DNA of 54,353 nucleotides from an uncultured Acidimicrobiales bacterium (GCA_905479685.1 CAJQNJ010000032.1:1-54353); one strand, 5' to 3'. Shown: positions 19,482 to 29,450, counted from the first letter of the stretch. Numbers and translations are program-made. The notes: generated from the letters alone by a model not told the origin.

Positions 19482-19892
19482 ATGGCGATTCGACCGGTCA
19501 AGGACATGATGGCGGCTGCTCGCGAGGAGATCGACAACATCTCCCCAACCGAAGCGCAACGACGTGTTGTCGAAGAGGGCGCACAACTCGTCGACATCCG
19601 AGACGTCAGAGAACTGCAACGAACCGGGGTGATTCCGGGAATGATGCACGCGCCGCGCGGAATGCTCGAGTTCTGGATCGACCCATCATCGCCCTATCAC
19701 AAGGCCGAGTTCGCCGAGGACCGAGAGTTCATCTTCCATTGAGCGGCTGGCAGCCGGTCAAGTTTGACCACCAAGATGCTCCAAGACATGGGGATGGAAA
19801 AGATCTCTCATATCGACTCTGGGTTCAACGGCTGGGTCGAAGCTGGTCTGACAACGATCGACTACGACTCCTGGAAGGCAGAGGACCGCTGA
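19482..19892 (+). CDS. Rhodanese-like sulfurtransferase with predicted selenocysteine (TGA at 19740-19742) at the catalytic position
   Basis: Frame open from ATG 19482 through TGA 19740-19742 to TGA 19890-19892: ...LVDIRDVRELQRTGVIPGMMHAPRGMLEFWIDPSSPYHKAEFAEDREFIFH-U-AAGSRSSLTTKMLQDMGMEKISHIDSGFNGWVEAGL...; UGA falls where rhodanese has its C-x-x-G-x-R-S Cys. Confidence 0.85.
19757..19770 (+). promoter_or_regulatory. Candidate bacterial SECIS hairpin core
   Basis: GGTC-AAGTTT-GACC; apical loop begins after 17 nt downstream of the UGA, possible outer UGG/CCA pairing. Confidence 0.55.
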
Positions 19893-19940
19893 CCGGACGA
19901 CCTTCGCTGGTTGTCATACACGCCTGCTAGAACTACAGCT

Positions 19941-20894
19941 ATGGAATTCGACGGCGATCTCGACACGACAGAGATGTTGTACGACGTTGGAGGCGAACGC
20001 CCTCATGACGAAGCAGACGTTCGTCTCGACGATCAGCTCACAGCACCGCCGTTGGGCCCACCGCCCTACCTCTCGCCGTCGAGCGCCAGCACCTTTCGTT
20101 CATGCGCCAGGCGATGGAAGTTTCGCTATATCGACCGTCTTGCCGATCCGGCTGGCGAGGCGGCACTCGCCGGCACCTTTGCACACCGGGTGCTCGAGAT
20201 ATTGATGGATGCTCCTGCATCGGAGCGGACCACCGATCGTGCTCGGGAGATCGCCCGGTCGGTCTGGCCCGAGACCGAGTCCGATCCCGATTTCGTTGCG
20301 CTTGCGCTCAACGATGTCCAGAAGCATCGGTTCCGTTGGCTCGGATGGACTGCGATCGAGGGATTGTGGCGGCTCGAGAATCCGGAGGACATCACGGTGG
20401 TGGCGACCGAACAAAAGGTCGACACCGTCCTCGGTGATGTGCCCTTTCGAGGAATCGTCGATCGGCTCGAACGCGAGAGCGCACGAGCAGATGCGGGACT
20501 GGTCGTCAGCGACTACAAGTCCGGTCGCGCGCCATCACCGCGGTTCCAGCAGGATCGGCTCGATCAAGTCATGTTGTACGCCGCAGCGGTCGAAGCATCG
20601 AGCGGCGAACGGCCACGCGCCGCACGTCTGTTGTATCTGGGGCAGTGCATCATCGAAACCGAAGTGACTCCTGAACTCCTCGACGCATCAATGGCTGCAC
20701 TGCACGACACCTGGTCGTCCATTGACCAGGCCGTGAGCTCGACAACCTACGAGGCGTCCCCCGGTCCGCTCTGCGGGTGGTGTCCATATGCGGGTCAGTG
20801 CGAAGAGGGTCTCGCTGAACTCGAGCTTCGCCGGTCTGCTGGGCGAATACGTTCATCGGCTCCTTCGCTGCGTTTTCTGGCTGCTGCGAGCTGA
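19941..20894 (+). CDS. PD-(D/E)XK nuclease superfamily, RecB-family exonuclease-like
   Basis: YLSPSSASTFRSCARRWKFRYIDRL, GTFAHRVLE, VSDYKSGRAP, QVMLYAAAVE, C-terminal CGWCPYAGQC. Confidence 0.88.
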   Translation: MEFDGDLDTTEMLYDVGGERPHDEADVRLDDQLTAPPLGPPPYLSPSSASTFRSCARRWKFRYIDRLADPAGEAALAGTFAHRVLEILMDAPASERTTDRAREIARSVWPETESDPDFVALALNDVQKHRFRWLGWTAIEGLWRLENPEDITVVATEQKVDTVLGDVPFRGIVDRLERESARADAGLVVSDYKSGRAPSPRFQQDRLDQVMLYAAAVEASSGERPRAARLLYLGQCIIETEVTPELLDASMAALHDTWSSIDQAVSSTTYEASPGPLCGWCPYAGQCEEGLAELELRRSAGRIRSSAPSLRFLAAAS

Positions 20895-20948
20895 CTACCG
20901 GACTCCCCGCTACACTCCGCAGCAATTTTGGTCGATATCATCACGGTC

Positions 20949-21776
20949 ATGTCGTCTCCCGAGCGGACTGCTCCACCCACCGGCCTTGCACCGGCAGCTA
21001 TCAGTCCCCCTCCGGCGCTCACACGTCGATCGACCCCACAAGTCGACCACCTCTTTGCCACGCTCGTCGATGCAGCGTTCGATCTGATCGAGGAGACCGG
21101 CGCGATCTCACTGTGTATCTATCTCCACGTCCCGCATGACGATCAGCCAATCCTGTTCAATCGAACGCCGACACTGGACATGTTGACGCCCACCGAGACG
21201 TTCCGGTTGATGCACACGATCACCATGCTTTCGAACGGTCGCAAGCCGGTTGCGGCATTTCGCCATGGAGCGTTGAGCGGGCACTACGTGCGAACCACCG
21301 GGCCACTCTCGGATGGCCTGTTCGTCTTTGGCGCAATTCAGAACGCCGATACAGCGAAGCGACTGACGCTGATCTCTCTTGCATTTTCGCGTGTACTGCA
21401 CCAGTTTCACCTCGACGATGGAGATGCAACATTCGAGCCGCCACTTCTCACGCTCGAGCAGCATGACGACATGTCCAAGGTGAGCGTGACCCTCGACCAC
21501 TCAGGCGCAGTCAGTGAAGGAACCGCCGTCGCCTCGACGCCCGAGGACGCTGTCGCCAGGGCGGTGGTCGCCGCTGTTGCACCTGGACACACCTTCGACG
21601 AGGTTCGAACCATCGAGGTCGGGACCCGGTCCGCGGTGCTGGTGGTCCTGCACGAACCGACGGGCGGTCTGCGTCTCGGCTTGGCGATCTCTGACGGTGA
21701 CGTACTACAGACCACCGCGGTTGCCACGCAGCGCGCGGTGATCGACCCGATCACGTACACCTCGTCGGCCCAGTAG
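20949..21776 (+). CDS. Hypothetical protein
   Basis: Long ORF of 275 aa with consistent codon usage; no family recognised. Confidence 0.6.
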   Translation: MSSPERTAPPTGLAPAAISPPPALTRRSTPQVDHLFATLVDAAFDLIEETGAISLCIYLHVPHDDQPILFNRTPTLDMLTPTETFRLMHTITMLSNGRKPVAAFRHGALSGHYVRTTGPLSDGLFVFGAIQNADTAKRLTLISLAFSRVLHQFHLDDGDATFEPPLLTLEQHDDMSKVSVTLDHSGAVSEGTAVASTPEDAVARAVVAAVAPGHTFDEVRTIEVGTRSAVLVVLHEPTGGLRLGLAISDGDVLQTTAVATQRAVIDPITYTSSAQ

Positions 21777-21796
21777 GTGCAGTCGACTCAGTAGCT

Positions 21797-22981
21797 TCAA
21801 CCCAACGCTGCGATCGCGGCATGGGGAAGTAACCAATGTGCGGCCTCACCCACCGCCCCATCGGCATCGAGAACGCCGGTGATCTGCCAGGAGAACAGCA
21901 TCTGCTCGAATGTCCAAGAGATTCGCGGCGCGTCCGCAGCTGGAATCGTCGTAGTGATCTCGGGTGCACGATTGATGAATCGGACCAGCACATCTCCGTC
22001 CACGGGAGTCCCAACGGGCGATCGACTGAGCCCCAGGATGACGCCGATCCAATCGGCGGGTTCGAGCTCGACCAGCGCGGTGAACTGTTGGTCGGTGTGG
22101 GCCCGCAGATCGACCGGGGCGAGGTATGCGCCAATGAGGCGAAGGAAGGTGTTCAGATCGACATCACTGGTGGGGTCAATTCCGGCAACCTCGAAGAGGA
22201 CCGTCGCGTCAGGATCATCGACTGCAAGACGATCCATGAATGTATGACGTGCGACAGTGACCTCGTCCGGGACCTCGGTGTCGAGCTGCGACCGCAAGGC
22301 CGATCTGATGAGCTCGGTGGCGTAGCTGTCATCGTCCCGGTCTCTCTCGGGCATCGTACGGTCGACCGATGTGCCGGAGTCTTTGAACTCATGATTCACA
22401 CCGAGCCGTCGCAGGAGCAGCGGGAGTGTGGCCTCAGCCGCTGGCGAAAGCTGCGAGGTTTGGCCGTTCAAGCTTTGTTGGACTTGTGACACAGCGATGT
22501 CGATATCGACTTCCTCGATTCGAAGCCCCCGCGCAAGATCGTCCTCAGCCGCTGCCGCGAGCCCCCCAGGACCCACGGACAATCCAACGACGACCCCGTC
22601 GACGGTCGTCACGGACAGATCGTGGCGGTCACCGCTCGGAGCCAGGTATTCGAAGATCCACCCGATCTCCGATGACTTCGATCCATCGATCAGCCTGACA
22701 GCACGCACCAGCACGTGTGCACCGATGTCTGCTACCCACTCAGCTCCGGAGTGAGGAGCCGCGCCACCCTCCAGCCAGTCGATCAACGCTCCGGCAAGTG
22801 GTGAACTGCCTTCGATGCGCGGCGCGAGCTGCCCTGGGGACCCACCAATCGATGCCCACTCCGCAACCGCCCCAGAAGCCCACGCCTCGGCAACCGCAGC
22901 CGATTCAACAGTCTCGAGCATGCGAGCCGAACCGATCAACTCGTCGATGTAGCGGGCACGAATTTGGTCGGTGGAAGTCAT
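21797..22981 (-). CDS. Hypothetical protein
   Basis: Long ORF from MTSTDQIRARYIDEL; divergent to fpg with a short gap; no family recognised. Confidence 0.6.
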   Translation of the reverse strand: MTSTDQIRARYIDELIGSARMLETVESAAVAEAWASGAVAEWASIGGSPGQLAPRIEGSSPLAGALIDWLEGGAAPHSGAEWVADIGAHVLVRAVRLIDGSKSSEIGWIFEYLAPSGDRHDLSVTTVDGVVVGLSVGPGGLAAAAEDDLARGLRIEEVDIDIAVSQVQQSLNGQTSQLSPAAEATLPLLLRRLGVNHEFKDSGTSVDRTMPERDRDDDSYATELIRSALRSQLDTEVPDEVTVARHTFMDRLAVDDPDATVLFEVAGIDPTSDVDLNTFLRLIGAYLAPVDLRAHTDQQFTALVELEPADWIGVILGLSRSPVGTPVDGDVLVRFINRAPEITTTIPAADAPRISWTFEQMLFSWQITGVLDADGAVGEAAHWLLPHAAIAALG

Positions 22982-23009
22982 CGAGAAGGCCGAGGATAGC
23001 GTGTTGATC

Positions 23010-23834
23010 ATGCCCGAGCTGCCAGAGGTCGAGACCATACGCCGGCAGCTCGCGCCGTTGATCCAAGGAGCGGTGATCGTGGGTGCAGATACCCACTGGA
23101 GCAGCAAGTTCACACCAGCGCTCGACGCCGTCGGGGCCACGATCCTGAACCTGTCCAGGCGAGGGAAATACCTTTTGTTCGAGCTCGACGATGGCAACGA
23201 ACTCGTCGCCCATCTCGGGATGACAGGTGCATTTCAGATCGTCGCACAACACGTCGCTGGCAGCCCGAGTTGCGCAGCCCATGGCCCACACACACGGGCG
23301 ATATGGGCGTTGGACGATGGCGGACAGCTGATCTTTCGCGACATCCGTCGATTTGGGCGGCTGCGAGTCGTCCCCGCTGGCGTCTACGAAGACATTCCAA
23401 CCCTGCTCACGATGGGCCCAGAGCCGCTCAGCGATGCCTTCTCGGGCCGCTCGCTGCACGCTGCTCTTCGCGGGCGGTCGCGCGCGATCAAGACCCAGTT
23501 GTTGAGCCAACGACCGGTCGCCGGGGTCGGAAACATCTACGCCGACGAAGCGCTCTTCAACGCGCGTATCGATCCCCGCGCTCACCGGATCGGACCCGAG
23601 CGATGTGAGGTGCTTGCGTCACAGATCAAGGCTGTGCTGCAGACAGGGATCGACAACGGAGGGACGACACTCCGAGATTATGTGGACGCGCGGGGTGGTG
23701 AGGGCGGGAATCAGCACGAACTGGTCGCATATGGACGAGCAGGAGAACCTTGTATCTCGTGCGGAAACCCACTGCATTCGATCGTGCTCGATGCGCGCAC
23801 GACCACGTTCTGTCGAACTTGCCAGCGGCGTTGA
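23010..23834 (+). CDS. mutM: Formamidopyrimidine-DNA glycosylase
   Basis: MPELPEVETIRRQLAPLI N-terminus; C-terminal zinc finger CISCGNPLHSIVLDARTTTFCRTCQ. Confidence 0.93.
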   Translation: MPELPEVETIRRQLAPLIQGAVIVGADTHWSSKFTPALDAVGATILNLSRRGKYLLFELDDGNELVAHLGMTGAFQIVAQHVAGSPSCAAHGPHTRAIWALDDGGQLIFRDIRRFGRLRVVPAGVYEDIPTLLTMGPEPLSDAFSGRSLHAALRGRSRAIKTQLLSQRPVAGVGNIYADEALFNARIDPRAHRIGPERCEVLASQIKAVLQTGIDNGGTTLRDYVDARGGEGGNQHELVAYGRAGEPCISCGNPLHSIVLDARTTTFCRTCQRR

Positions 23835-23913
23835 TGTCCAGGAGTGGTGGCCGACTACTATGGCCGACGACATGCTGTCGGCAACCACTTCCTTGATGAC
23901 CACACGCACGCAC

Positions 23914-25407
23914 ATGTCCCGACTCCTCACAATTCTGCTCATCATCGTGGCACTCGTCGCCACGCCGTCCGGATTCGTCGGAGCCCAAGGTGGAACCACC
24001 GATGATGAAGATGCGCTTCTTGCGCGCGAGACGGCACTCTTCAGTCAGGTCGCCTCCACCCGCGCCACCCTCGACGAGCTCGCAGCGGAGCGCTCACAGG
24101 TCCTGGTAGACATCGATACGACGTCCGCCGCGATCGAGGGATCAGCTGACGCGTTGGAGCTGCTCGCGCTCGCGCGTCGTGAACCGGCGCAGGTACGCCT
24201 GATCGTTGCGCTGGAGCGGTTCGTGAACGGCGAGCCAGCATCGACCGCGTTCACTCGAGAGCTCCGCGCACTCGAACACGACAGCACTCCGTTCCAACAC
24301 CAAGAGGTTCTCGGCTCGATTCTCGAGGCAGCCGATGCCGAGATAAAACGAATCGACGCAGGGATTGCTTCACTAGCCGCCACAGTTCCAGAGCTCCAGA
24401 GCTCACGCTCGGCCCTTGTTGATCAGCTGTCGACAATCGATGCTGCAACGCTCGAGCTCGGGGTGGTACTCGATGAGGCAGAAGCAGAACTCGAAGAGGT
24501 CACCGAAGGGCTCGCGTGGTACCGAAGTTCAGGTGGCAGGTCGCCTCTCTCCGGCCGACCAAACGCGAACGGTAACAACAGACCAGCACTTGTCGTCAAG
24601 ATCGACAACGTGCCGCGGGCCCGCCCACAAGCAGGGATCAACGATGCAGATGTGGTCTACGTCGAGCTGGTCGAGGGCGGGGTGACACGTTATGCGGCGG
24701 TCTTTCACTCCGAAGAAGTCTCCACTGTCGGCCCTGTCAGATCGATGCGGACCACCGACATCAACCTGCTGCGACCGCTCAACAAACCTTTGTTTGCCAA
24801 TTCAGGAGGCAACGCCCGAACGACACGTGCGATCAACGACTCGCCACTGGTGAACATCGGTCACGCGACGAGTGCCGGTGGCGCGTACTACCGCAACAAC
24901 AATCGCCGAGCACCCCACAACCTCTTCACATCGACGGCGGCTCTCCGACGTGCTGGAGGGACCTCAGGCGGATCACCCCCCGAACTCTTCACCATTCGAC
25001 GTCCGGGCACGGCGCTTGCGAACACCGCAACGGCGTCTACGGGGGTGCGAGTCTCGTACCGCAACACGTCGGTCTCGTACACGTGGGACGGATCGGGATG
25101 GGCTCGATCACAAGACGGCGCAGCAACCGTTGACACCGCTGGGGTACGAGTGGCCCCAGAAACCGTCGTCGTGCAGTTCACGCCGTATGGGGTGAGCCCA
25201 GCCGATCGCAACTCGCCAGAGGCGAACACCGTTGGAAGTGGCAAGGCATGGATCTACACCGAAGGTGTGCTGATCCGAGGCAGTTGGTCGAAGCCAACGG
25301 CCAACAGCGTGACTCTCTATCGAGATTCCGAAGGGAACGAAATCCAGCTCTTGCCAGGCCGCATATGGGTCGAGCTGCCCAAGCCCGGCAATGCCTCCGT
25401 CCGCTGA
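23914..25407 (+). CDS. DUF3048 (YerB-like) secreted protein with N-terminal coiled coil
   Basis: Signal peptide MSRLLTILLIIVALVATPSGFVGAQ; PALVVKIDNVPRARPQAGINDADVVYVELVEGGVTRYAAVFHS...VGPVRSMR. Confidence 0.85.
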   Translation: MSRLLTILLIIVALVATPSGFVGAQGGTTDDEDALLARETALFSQVASTRATLDELAAERSQVLVDIDTTSAAIEGSADALELLALARREPAQVRLIVALERFVNGEPASTAFTRELRALEHDSTPFQHQEVLGSILEAADAEIKRIDAGIASLAATVPELQSSRSALVDQLSTIDAATLELGVVLDEAEAELEEVTEGLAWYRSSGGRSPLSGRPNANGNNRPALVVKIDNVPRARPQAGINDADVVYVELVEGGVTRYAAVFHSEEVSTVGPVRSMRTTDINLLRPLNKPLFANSGGNARTTRAINDSPLVNIGHATSAGGAYYRNNNRRAPHNLFTSTAALRRAGGTSGGSPPELFTIRRPGTALANTATASTGVRVSYRNTSVSYTWDGSGWARSQDGAATVDTAGVRVAPETVVVQFTPYGVSPADRNSPEANTVGSGKAWIYTEGVLIRGSWSKPTANSVTLYRDSEGNEIQLLPGRIWVELPKPGNASVR

Positions 25408-25431
25408 TCCAGGGCCCGCTACCCTGACTCG

Positions 25432-26874
25432 ATGACCCGCCTCCCCTACCGCTCTTCGCCCGCTCAAGCGGTCATCGCTGAGGGACTCGAGGCGTTGCGT
25501 GTGGAGCTCGAAATACCAAGCGCCTTTCCCGCTGACGTCCTTTCTGAATCAGTCGAGAGTGCAGCGAGGGGTCCACAGATACCTCCCGGCAGCGCGGCGA
25601 CCAACATTGTCGATCGCACCGAACTCGAATTCATCACCGTCGATCCACCGGGTTCAATGGATCTGGACCAAGCCGTGCACGCGGCGCAGACCCCTCAGGG
25701 CTGGCGGGTTCACTACGCGATCGCCGATGTCGCCGCGTGGGTGCCTCCGGGCGGAGCGGTCGACCTCGAATCGCAGAACCGAGGGTTGACCATGTACAGC
25801 CCCGATAGTCGGGCGGCCTTGCACCCGACACCACTCAGCGAAGACGCTGCCAGCCTGCTGCCAAACCTCGAACGCCAGGCCTTGTTGTGGACCATCGACC
25901 TCGATGATGCCGGCCACATCCTCGACGCACACCTGGAGCGTGCGCGTGTGCGATCCAGAGCTCAGCTGTCCTACCGTGAAGCTGCCGCGCTCATCGAATC
26001 GCGCGAGTCGAACGTGTTGATGGCAGTCAGGGAAGTCGGCCGCCGTCGAGAACAGCTCGAGATCGAACGAGGGGCGGTCTCACTGCGTCTTGCCTCCCAA
26101 GAGGTCATCTCGACGCCGACGGGATTTGCGCTCGAATACGACGAGTCGCTTCCAATCGAGGGGTGGAACGCCCAGATCAGCCTGCTCACCGGTATCGCAG
26201 CGGCATCCATCATGATCAAGGGCGGTGTCGGGTTGTTGCGCACTCTGCCTCGGCCTGACGATGGAACGGTTCGTGATCTTCGACGTACGGCACGAGCTCT
26301 TGGTATCGAGTGGCCAAAATCTCGCTCCTACGCGGAGGCCGTGCGGAGGCTGGACCCCAACGAACCACGCCAAGCGGCGCTGATCGCCCAGTCAGCACGT
26401 GGATTACGTGGCGCTGGGTACGAAGCGTTCGACGGCGAACTGCCCGAGCACACCGAACACTCTGCGATCTCAGCCGACTACGCCCACGTCACGGCGCCCC
26501 TTCGCCGACTGGGTGACCGATACGCCAACGAGTGCGTCCTGGCTGTCATCGACGGATCAAGGCCCCCTGAGTGGGTCCTCGAGACACTTCCTCTTCTGCC
26601 GAGGCTTCTCGGGCGCGCGAGAAACCGCGAAGGCTCCCTCGAGCGAGCGGTTCTCGATCTTGTCGAGGCGGCACTGCTCGTCGACCGCGTCGGTCAAGTG
26701 TTCTCCGGGTTGGTGACGGCCGTGGATGCGTCGAAGAATCGGGTGCGGGTACAACTCCAGTCGCCAGCTGTCGTTGCGTACGCCGATGGAGACGCCGATC
26801 TTGGAGACGAGGTCGCCGTACACCTCGATGAGGTCGACGTCCGACGGCGACGTGTCGAATTCTCGCTCGCGTAG
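25432..26874 (+). CDS. RNase II/R family exoribonuclease (RNB domain)
   Basis: ELEFITVDPPGSMDLDQAVH...HYAIADVAAWVPPG; HSAISADYAHVTAPLRRLGDRYANE. Confidence 0.9.
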   Translation: MTRLPYRSSPAQAVIAEGLEALRVELEIPSAFPADVLSESVESAARGPQIPPGSAATNIVDRTELEFITVDPPGSMDLDQAVHAAQTPQGWRVHYAIADVAAWVPPGGAVDLESQNRGLTMYSPDSRAALHPTPLSEDAASLLPNLERQALLWTIDLDDAGHILDAHLERARVRSRAQLSYREAAALIESRESNVLMAVREVGRRREQLEIERGAVSLRLASQEVISTPTGFALEYDESLPIEGWNAQISLLTGIAAASIMIKGGVGLLRTLPRPDDGTVRDLRRTARALGIEWPKSRSYAEAVRRLDPNEPRQAALIAQSARGLRGAGYEAFDGELPEHTEHSAISADYAHVTAPLRRLGDRYANECVLAVIDGSRPPEWVLETLPLLPRLLGRARNREGSLERAVLDLVEAALLVDRVGQVFSGLVTAVDASKNRVRVQLQSPAVVAYADGDADLGDEVAVHLDEVDVRRRRVEFSLA

Positions 26875-26884
26875 CGTTTGCGTC

Positions 26885-27838
26885 CTACTTGACCGCTTCG
26901 ACAGGCTTTGGGGCGTACAGTTCGGCGGCGGTCGTGCCATCGCTGGCAACGGTGAGGAGCTCGTGTCCCGAATCGGTCACCACGAGCGTGTGCTCGAATT
27001 GTGCCGATCTGCGGCCGTCCATCGTCAGCGCCGTCCAATCGTCATCCCAGAGGTAGAGCGATGGATCACCAAGCGTGAGCATCGGCTCGACGGTGAACGT
27101 CATTCCGGTCGTCAGCTCCGTCCGGGCCCGAGGATCGTAGTAATGGGGAATCTGGAGGTCCGAGTGGAACTCGGTGCCGACGCCGTGGCCAATGAACTCC
27201 CGCACGACACCGAGGTTGTGTGCACGTGCGTGGCGTTCGATCGCTCGCCCGATGTCATGCACCTTCGACCCGTTACGGACCGTCTTGATGCCCTCCATCA
27301 TCGACACGTAGGTTTCGGTCACGAGCCCGCGCGAGAGCGCGTCGACGTCACCGACGAGGAACGTGCAGGAATTGTCACCGTGCACACCGTCGATGTACAC
27401 GGTCACATCGATGTTGATGATGTCGCCATCGAGCAGCTGCCGTGTGTCAGGAATCCCATGACAGATCACTTCGTTCACCGACGTACAGACGGACTTCCGG
27501 AACCCTCGGTAGTTGAGCGGTGATGGATAGGCACCGCGACGAATCGTCTCGTTGTGCACGATCTCATCGATCTTGTCGGTGGCGATTCCTGGTTCCACGA
27601 ACGAGCCAGCGTGAATGAGAACTTCCGCAGCGATCGCTCCCGCCTTTCGCATCGCGTCGAGTTCGGCTGGAGTGCGCACGAGCGAAGACACCGAAGGTCC
27701 GGGCTCACCTGAGTCGGCATAGGGCGGCTTCACGATCCCCGCGGGCACCGTGCGACTGAGGCCGATGATTCCAGGCCGAACAGGTGGCTCAGAAGGCGGG
27801 GCCGCTACGGCGTTCCTTTTTCGCTTTCGTTTTGCCAC
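26885..27838 (-). CDS. map: Type I methionine aminopeptidase with N-terminal extension
   Basis: RTPAELDAMRKAGAIAAEVL, CHGIPDTRQLLDGDIINIDVTVYIDGVHGDNS, GHGVGTEFH. Confidence 0.93.
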   Translation of the reverse strand: MAKRKRKRNAVAAPPSEPPVRPGIIGLSRTVPAGIVKPPYADSGEPGPSVSSLVRTPAELDAMRKAGAIAAEVLIHAGSFVEPGIATDKIDEIVHNETIRRGAYPSPLNYRGFRKSVCTSVNEVICHGIPDTRQLLDGDIINIDVTVYIDGVHGDNSCTFLVGDVDALSRGLVTETYVSMMEGIKTVRNGSKVHDIGRAIERHARAHNLGVVREFIGHGVGTEFHSDLQIPHYYDPRARTELTTGMTFTVEPMLTLGDPSLYLWDDDWTALTMDGRRSAQFEHTLVVTDSGHELLTVASDGTTAAELYAPKPVEAVK

Positions 27839-27929
27839 GGGTTCCTCCGGATCGAACGAGCTGGCTGTTCAAGTGTAGAAGCTTGTACTCGGCGTCCGCA
27901 TGGCCATGTGGGACCTGCCTTCGGCTTCT

Positions 27930-28613
27930 TCATGCAAGACCCGACAGTCGGGCCGCTCGTTCCACCAGTGCGTTGCGATCGAGGATTGTCATCACCGAAC
28001 CCTTCGTTTCGACGATGCCCTGCTCGCGCAGCTGACCGAGTTCTTTCACAACGGCCTGGCGCGAAATGCCTGCCCAATCTGCGATCTCTTGTTGGGTGAT
28101 CGGGGATTTCACCCGAACGACACCGTCTCGCATGCGCCCAAACCGTCGATCGAGCTCGAGTAAGCGGCGAGCAACTCGTCCCGCGACGTCATCGAGGGCA
28201 AGTTCGAGTTGATGAGATGATGCGTTGCGAACTTTGCGAACCATTTCGTCGAGGAGCGACCGAGTGAAGTGTTGGTCGGTGTCCACGAGGGTACGAAAGT
28301 CGCGGACCGACAGCACGAGCACCTCGGTCGGCGTTGTCAGCGAGAAGGCGCTTGCAGAACGAACCGAGTTGTCGATCAGCCCCATCTCGCCGATGATGTC
28401 ACCAGTTCCGCGAATCTCGAGCAGCACTTCGCGGCCATCGTGGGACCCAACAGTGATCTTGATGTGGCCTCGTTGGATCAGGAGGACCTCCGAAGCCGAG
28501 TCGCCTTCGAGAAATAACGTGGCACCACGTCGATACGTACGGCGTGCCGAACGCGCGTCGATCAACTCTCGTTCCCGTGGTGATAGTCGTCCAAGAAAGT
28601 CCTGAGAAGACAT
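27930..28613 (-). CDS. Crp/Fnr family transcriptional regulator
   Basis: cNMP-binding fold (GDSASEVLLIQRGHIKI...GTGDIIGEMGLID) and HTH ITQQEIADWAGISRQAVVKELGQL. Confidence 0.92.
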   Translation of the reverse strand: MSSQDFLGRLSPRERELIDARSARRTYRRGATLFLEGDSASEVLLIQRGHIKITVGSHDGREVLLEIRGTGDIIGEMGLIDNSVRSASAFSLTTPTEVLVLSVRDFRTLVDTDQHFTRSLLDEMVRKVRNASSHQLELALDDVAGRVARRLLELDRRFGRMRDGVVRVKSPITQQEIADWAGISRQAVVKELGQLREQGIVETKGSVMTILDRNALVERAARLSGLA

Positions 28614-28681
28614 GCTGTCAAGACGGTATCGATTTGCCTTGGAGCTCACCAATGCGACCGGCCAACCGTCTCGCATCAGCA

Positions 28682-28718
28682 TTGACAGCACTGACGGCGT
28701 GATCGTCAGTATCGTCAA
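28682..28718. promoter_or_regulatory. 37-bp two-step dyad in the divergent crp/lipoprotein intergenic region
   Basis: TTGAC-N4-CTGACG-N7-CGTCAG-N4-GTCAA. Confidence 0.5.
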
Positions 28719-28721
28719 GAG

Positions 28722-29450
28722 GTGATCCGCCTGCGCGTGCCCTCCATCGCACGACTCATACGATGCAGTGTCTTCCTTCTGGCAGCAACGATCGTGCTCT
28801 CGTCGTGCGCTGAGGACGAAGTCCGTGAGCTCCGTTTGACTCCGACGTCGACGGTCGAGACCGGAGTTCGCGTCCTGGCCGACAACTGTCCCGGCCCGGA
28901 CGCCGTCTACTTGTCTGTGCGAGAGGAGGTGTTGTGGACGATCGAACGGATTCCGACCGTCGAGGAGTCCGGGGGAGAAGTCATCGAGCAAGACACAACA
29001 ACAGCTGTGGCCGAGCCGATACCAGGATTGGTCGAGTTTCTCATCGGGAGAGCCCCAGACAATTGGCGCACAACGACCGCCCTGGCCGAACCGCTCACCC
29101 CCGGTATCCGCTATACGGTCCGCACCGAGCCCGATGGTCAGTCGATCGACTTCAGTACGCCAGATCTCTCCCCCGGACTGCTGTGGGATGGAACCGGCAA
29201 CGCACAGTTCAATCCGGACCTGATCCAAGTCGAGTGCTCACAACCCGCAGACGTCGAGGGATTCGCACGAAACATCGTGGTACTGCTGGCCCTCTGGGTG
29301 ACCACCGCGGCGATCATCATGGTCGCGATCATCTTGGTGCTCTTCGTGATCACGCGTCGATTCAGCCGAGTACGAAGCCTGCAAAAGCGCGCAGAACGCG
29401 AGGCTCTCGCCCAAGGTGGTAAGAGTCCGAGCGCTCGTTCGAAGCGCTGA
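28722..29450 (+). CDS. Lipoprotein-like protein with C-terminal TM helix
   Basis: Lipobox-like signal VFLLAATIVLSSCAED; C-terminal TM IVVLLALWVTTAAIIMVAIILVLFVI; GTG start uncertain. Confidence 0.6.
   Translation: MIRLRVPSIARLIRCSVFLLAATIVLSSCAEDEVRELRLTPTSTVETGVRVLADNCPGPDAVYLSVREEVLWTIERIPTVEESGGEVIEQDTTTAVAEPIPGLVEFLIGRAPDNWRTTTALAEPLTPGIRYTVRTEPDGQSIDFSTPDLSPGLLWDGTGNAQFNPDLIQVECSQPADVEGFARNIVVLLALWVTTAAIIMVAIILVLFVITRRFSRVRSLQKRAEREALAQGGKSPSARSKR

Noticed and set aside
27940-27952. CCCGACAGTCGGG hairpin as crp terminator
   Set aside because: Lies inside the 3' end of the crp-like CDS and lacks a T tract
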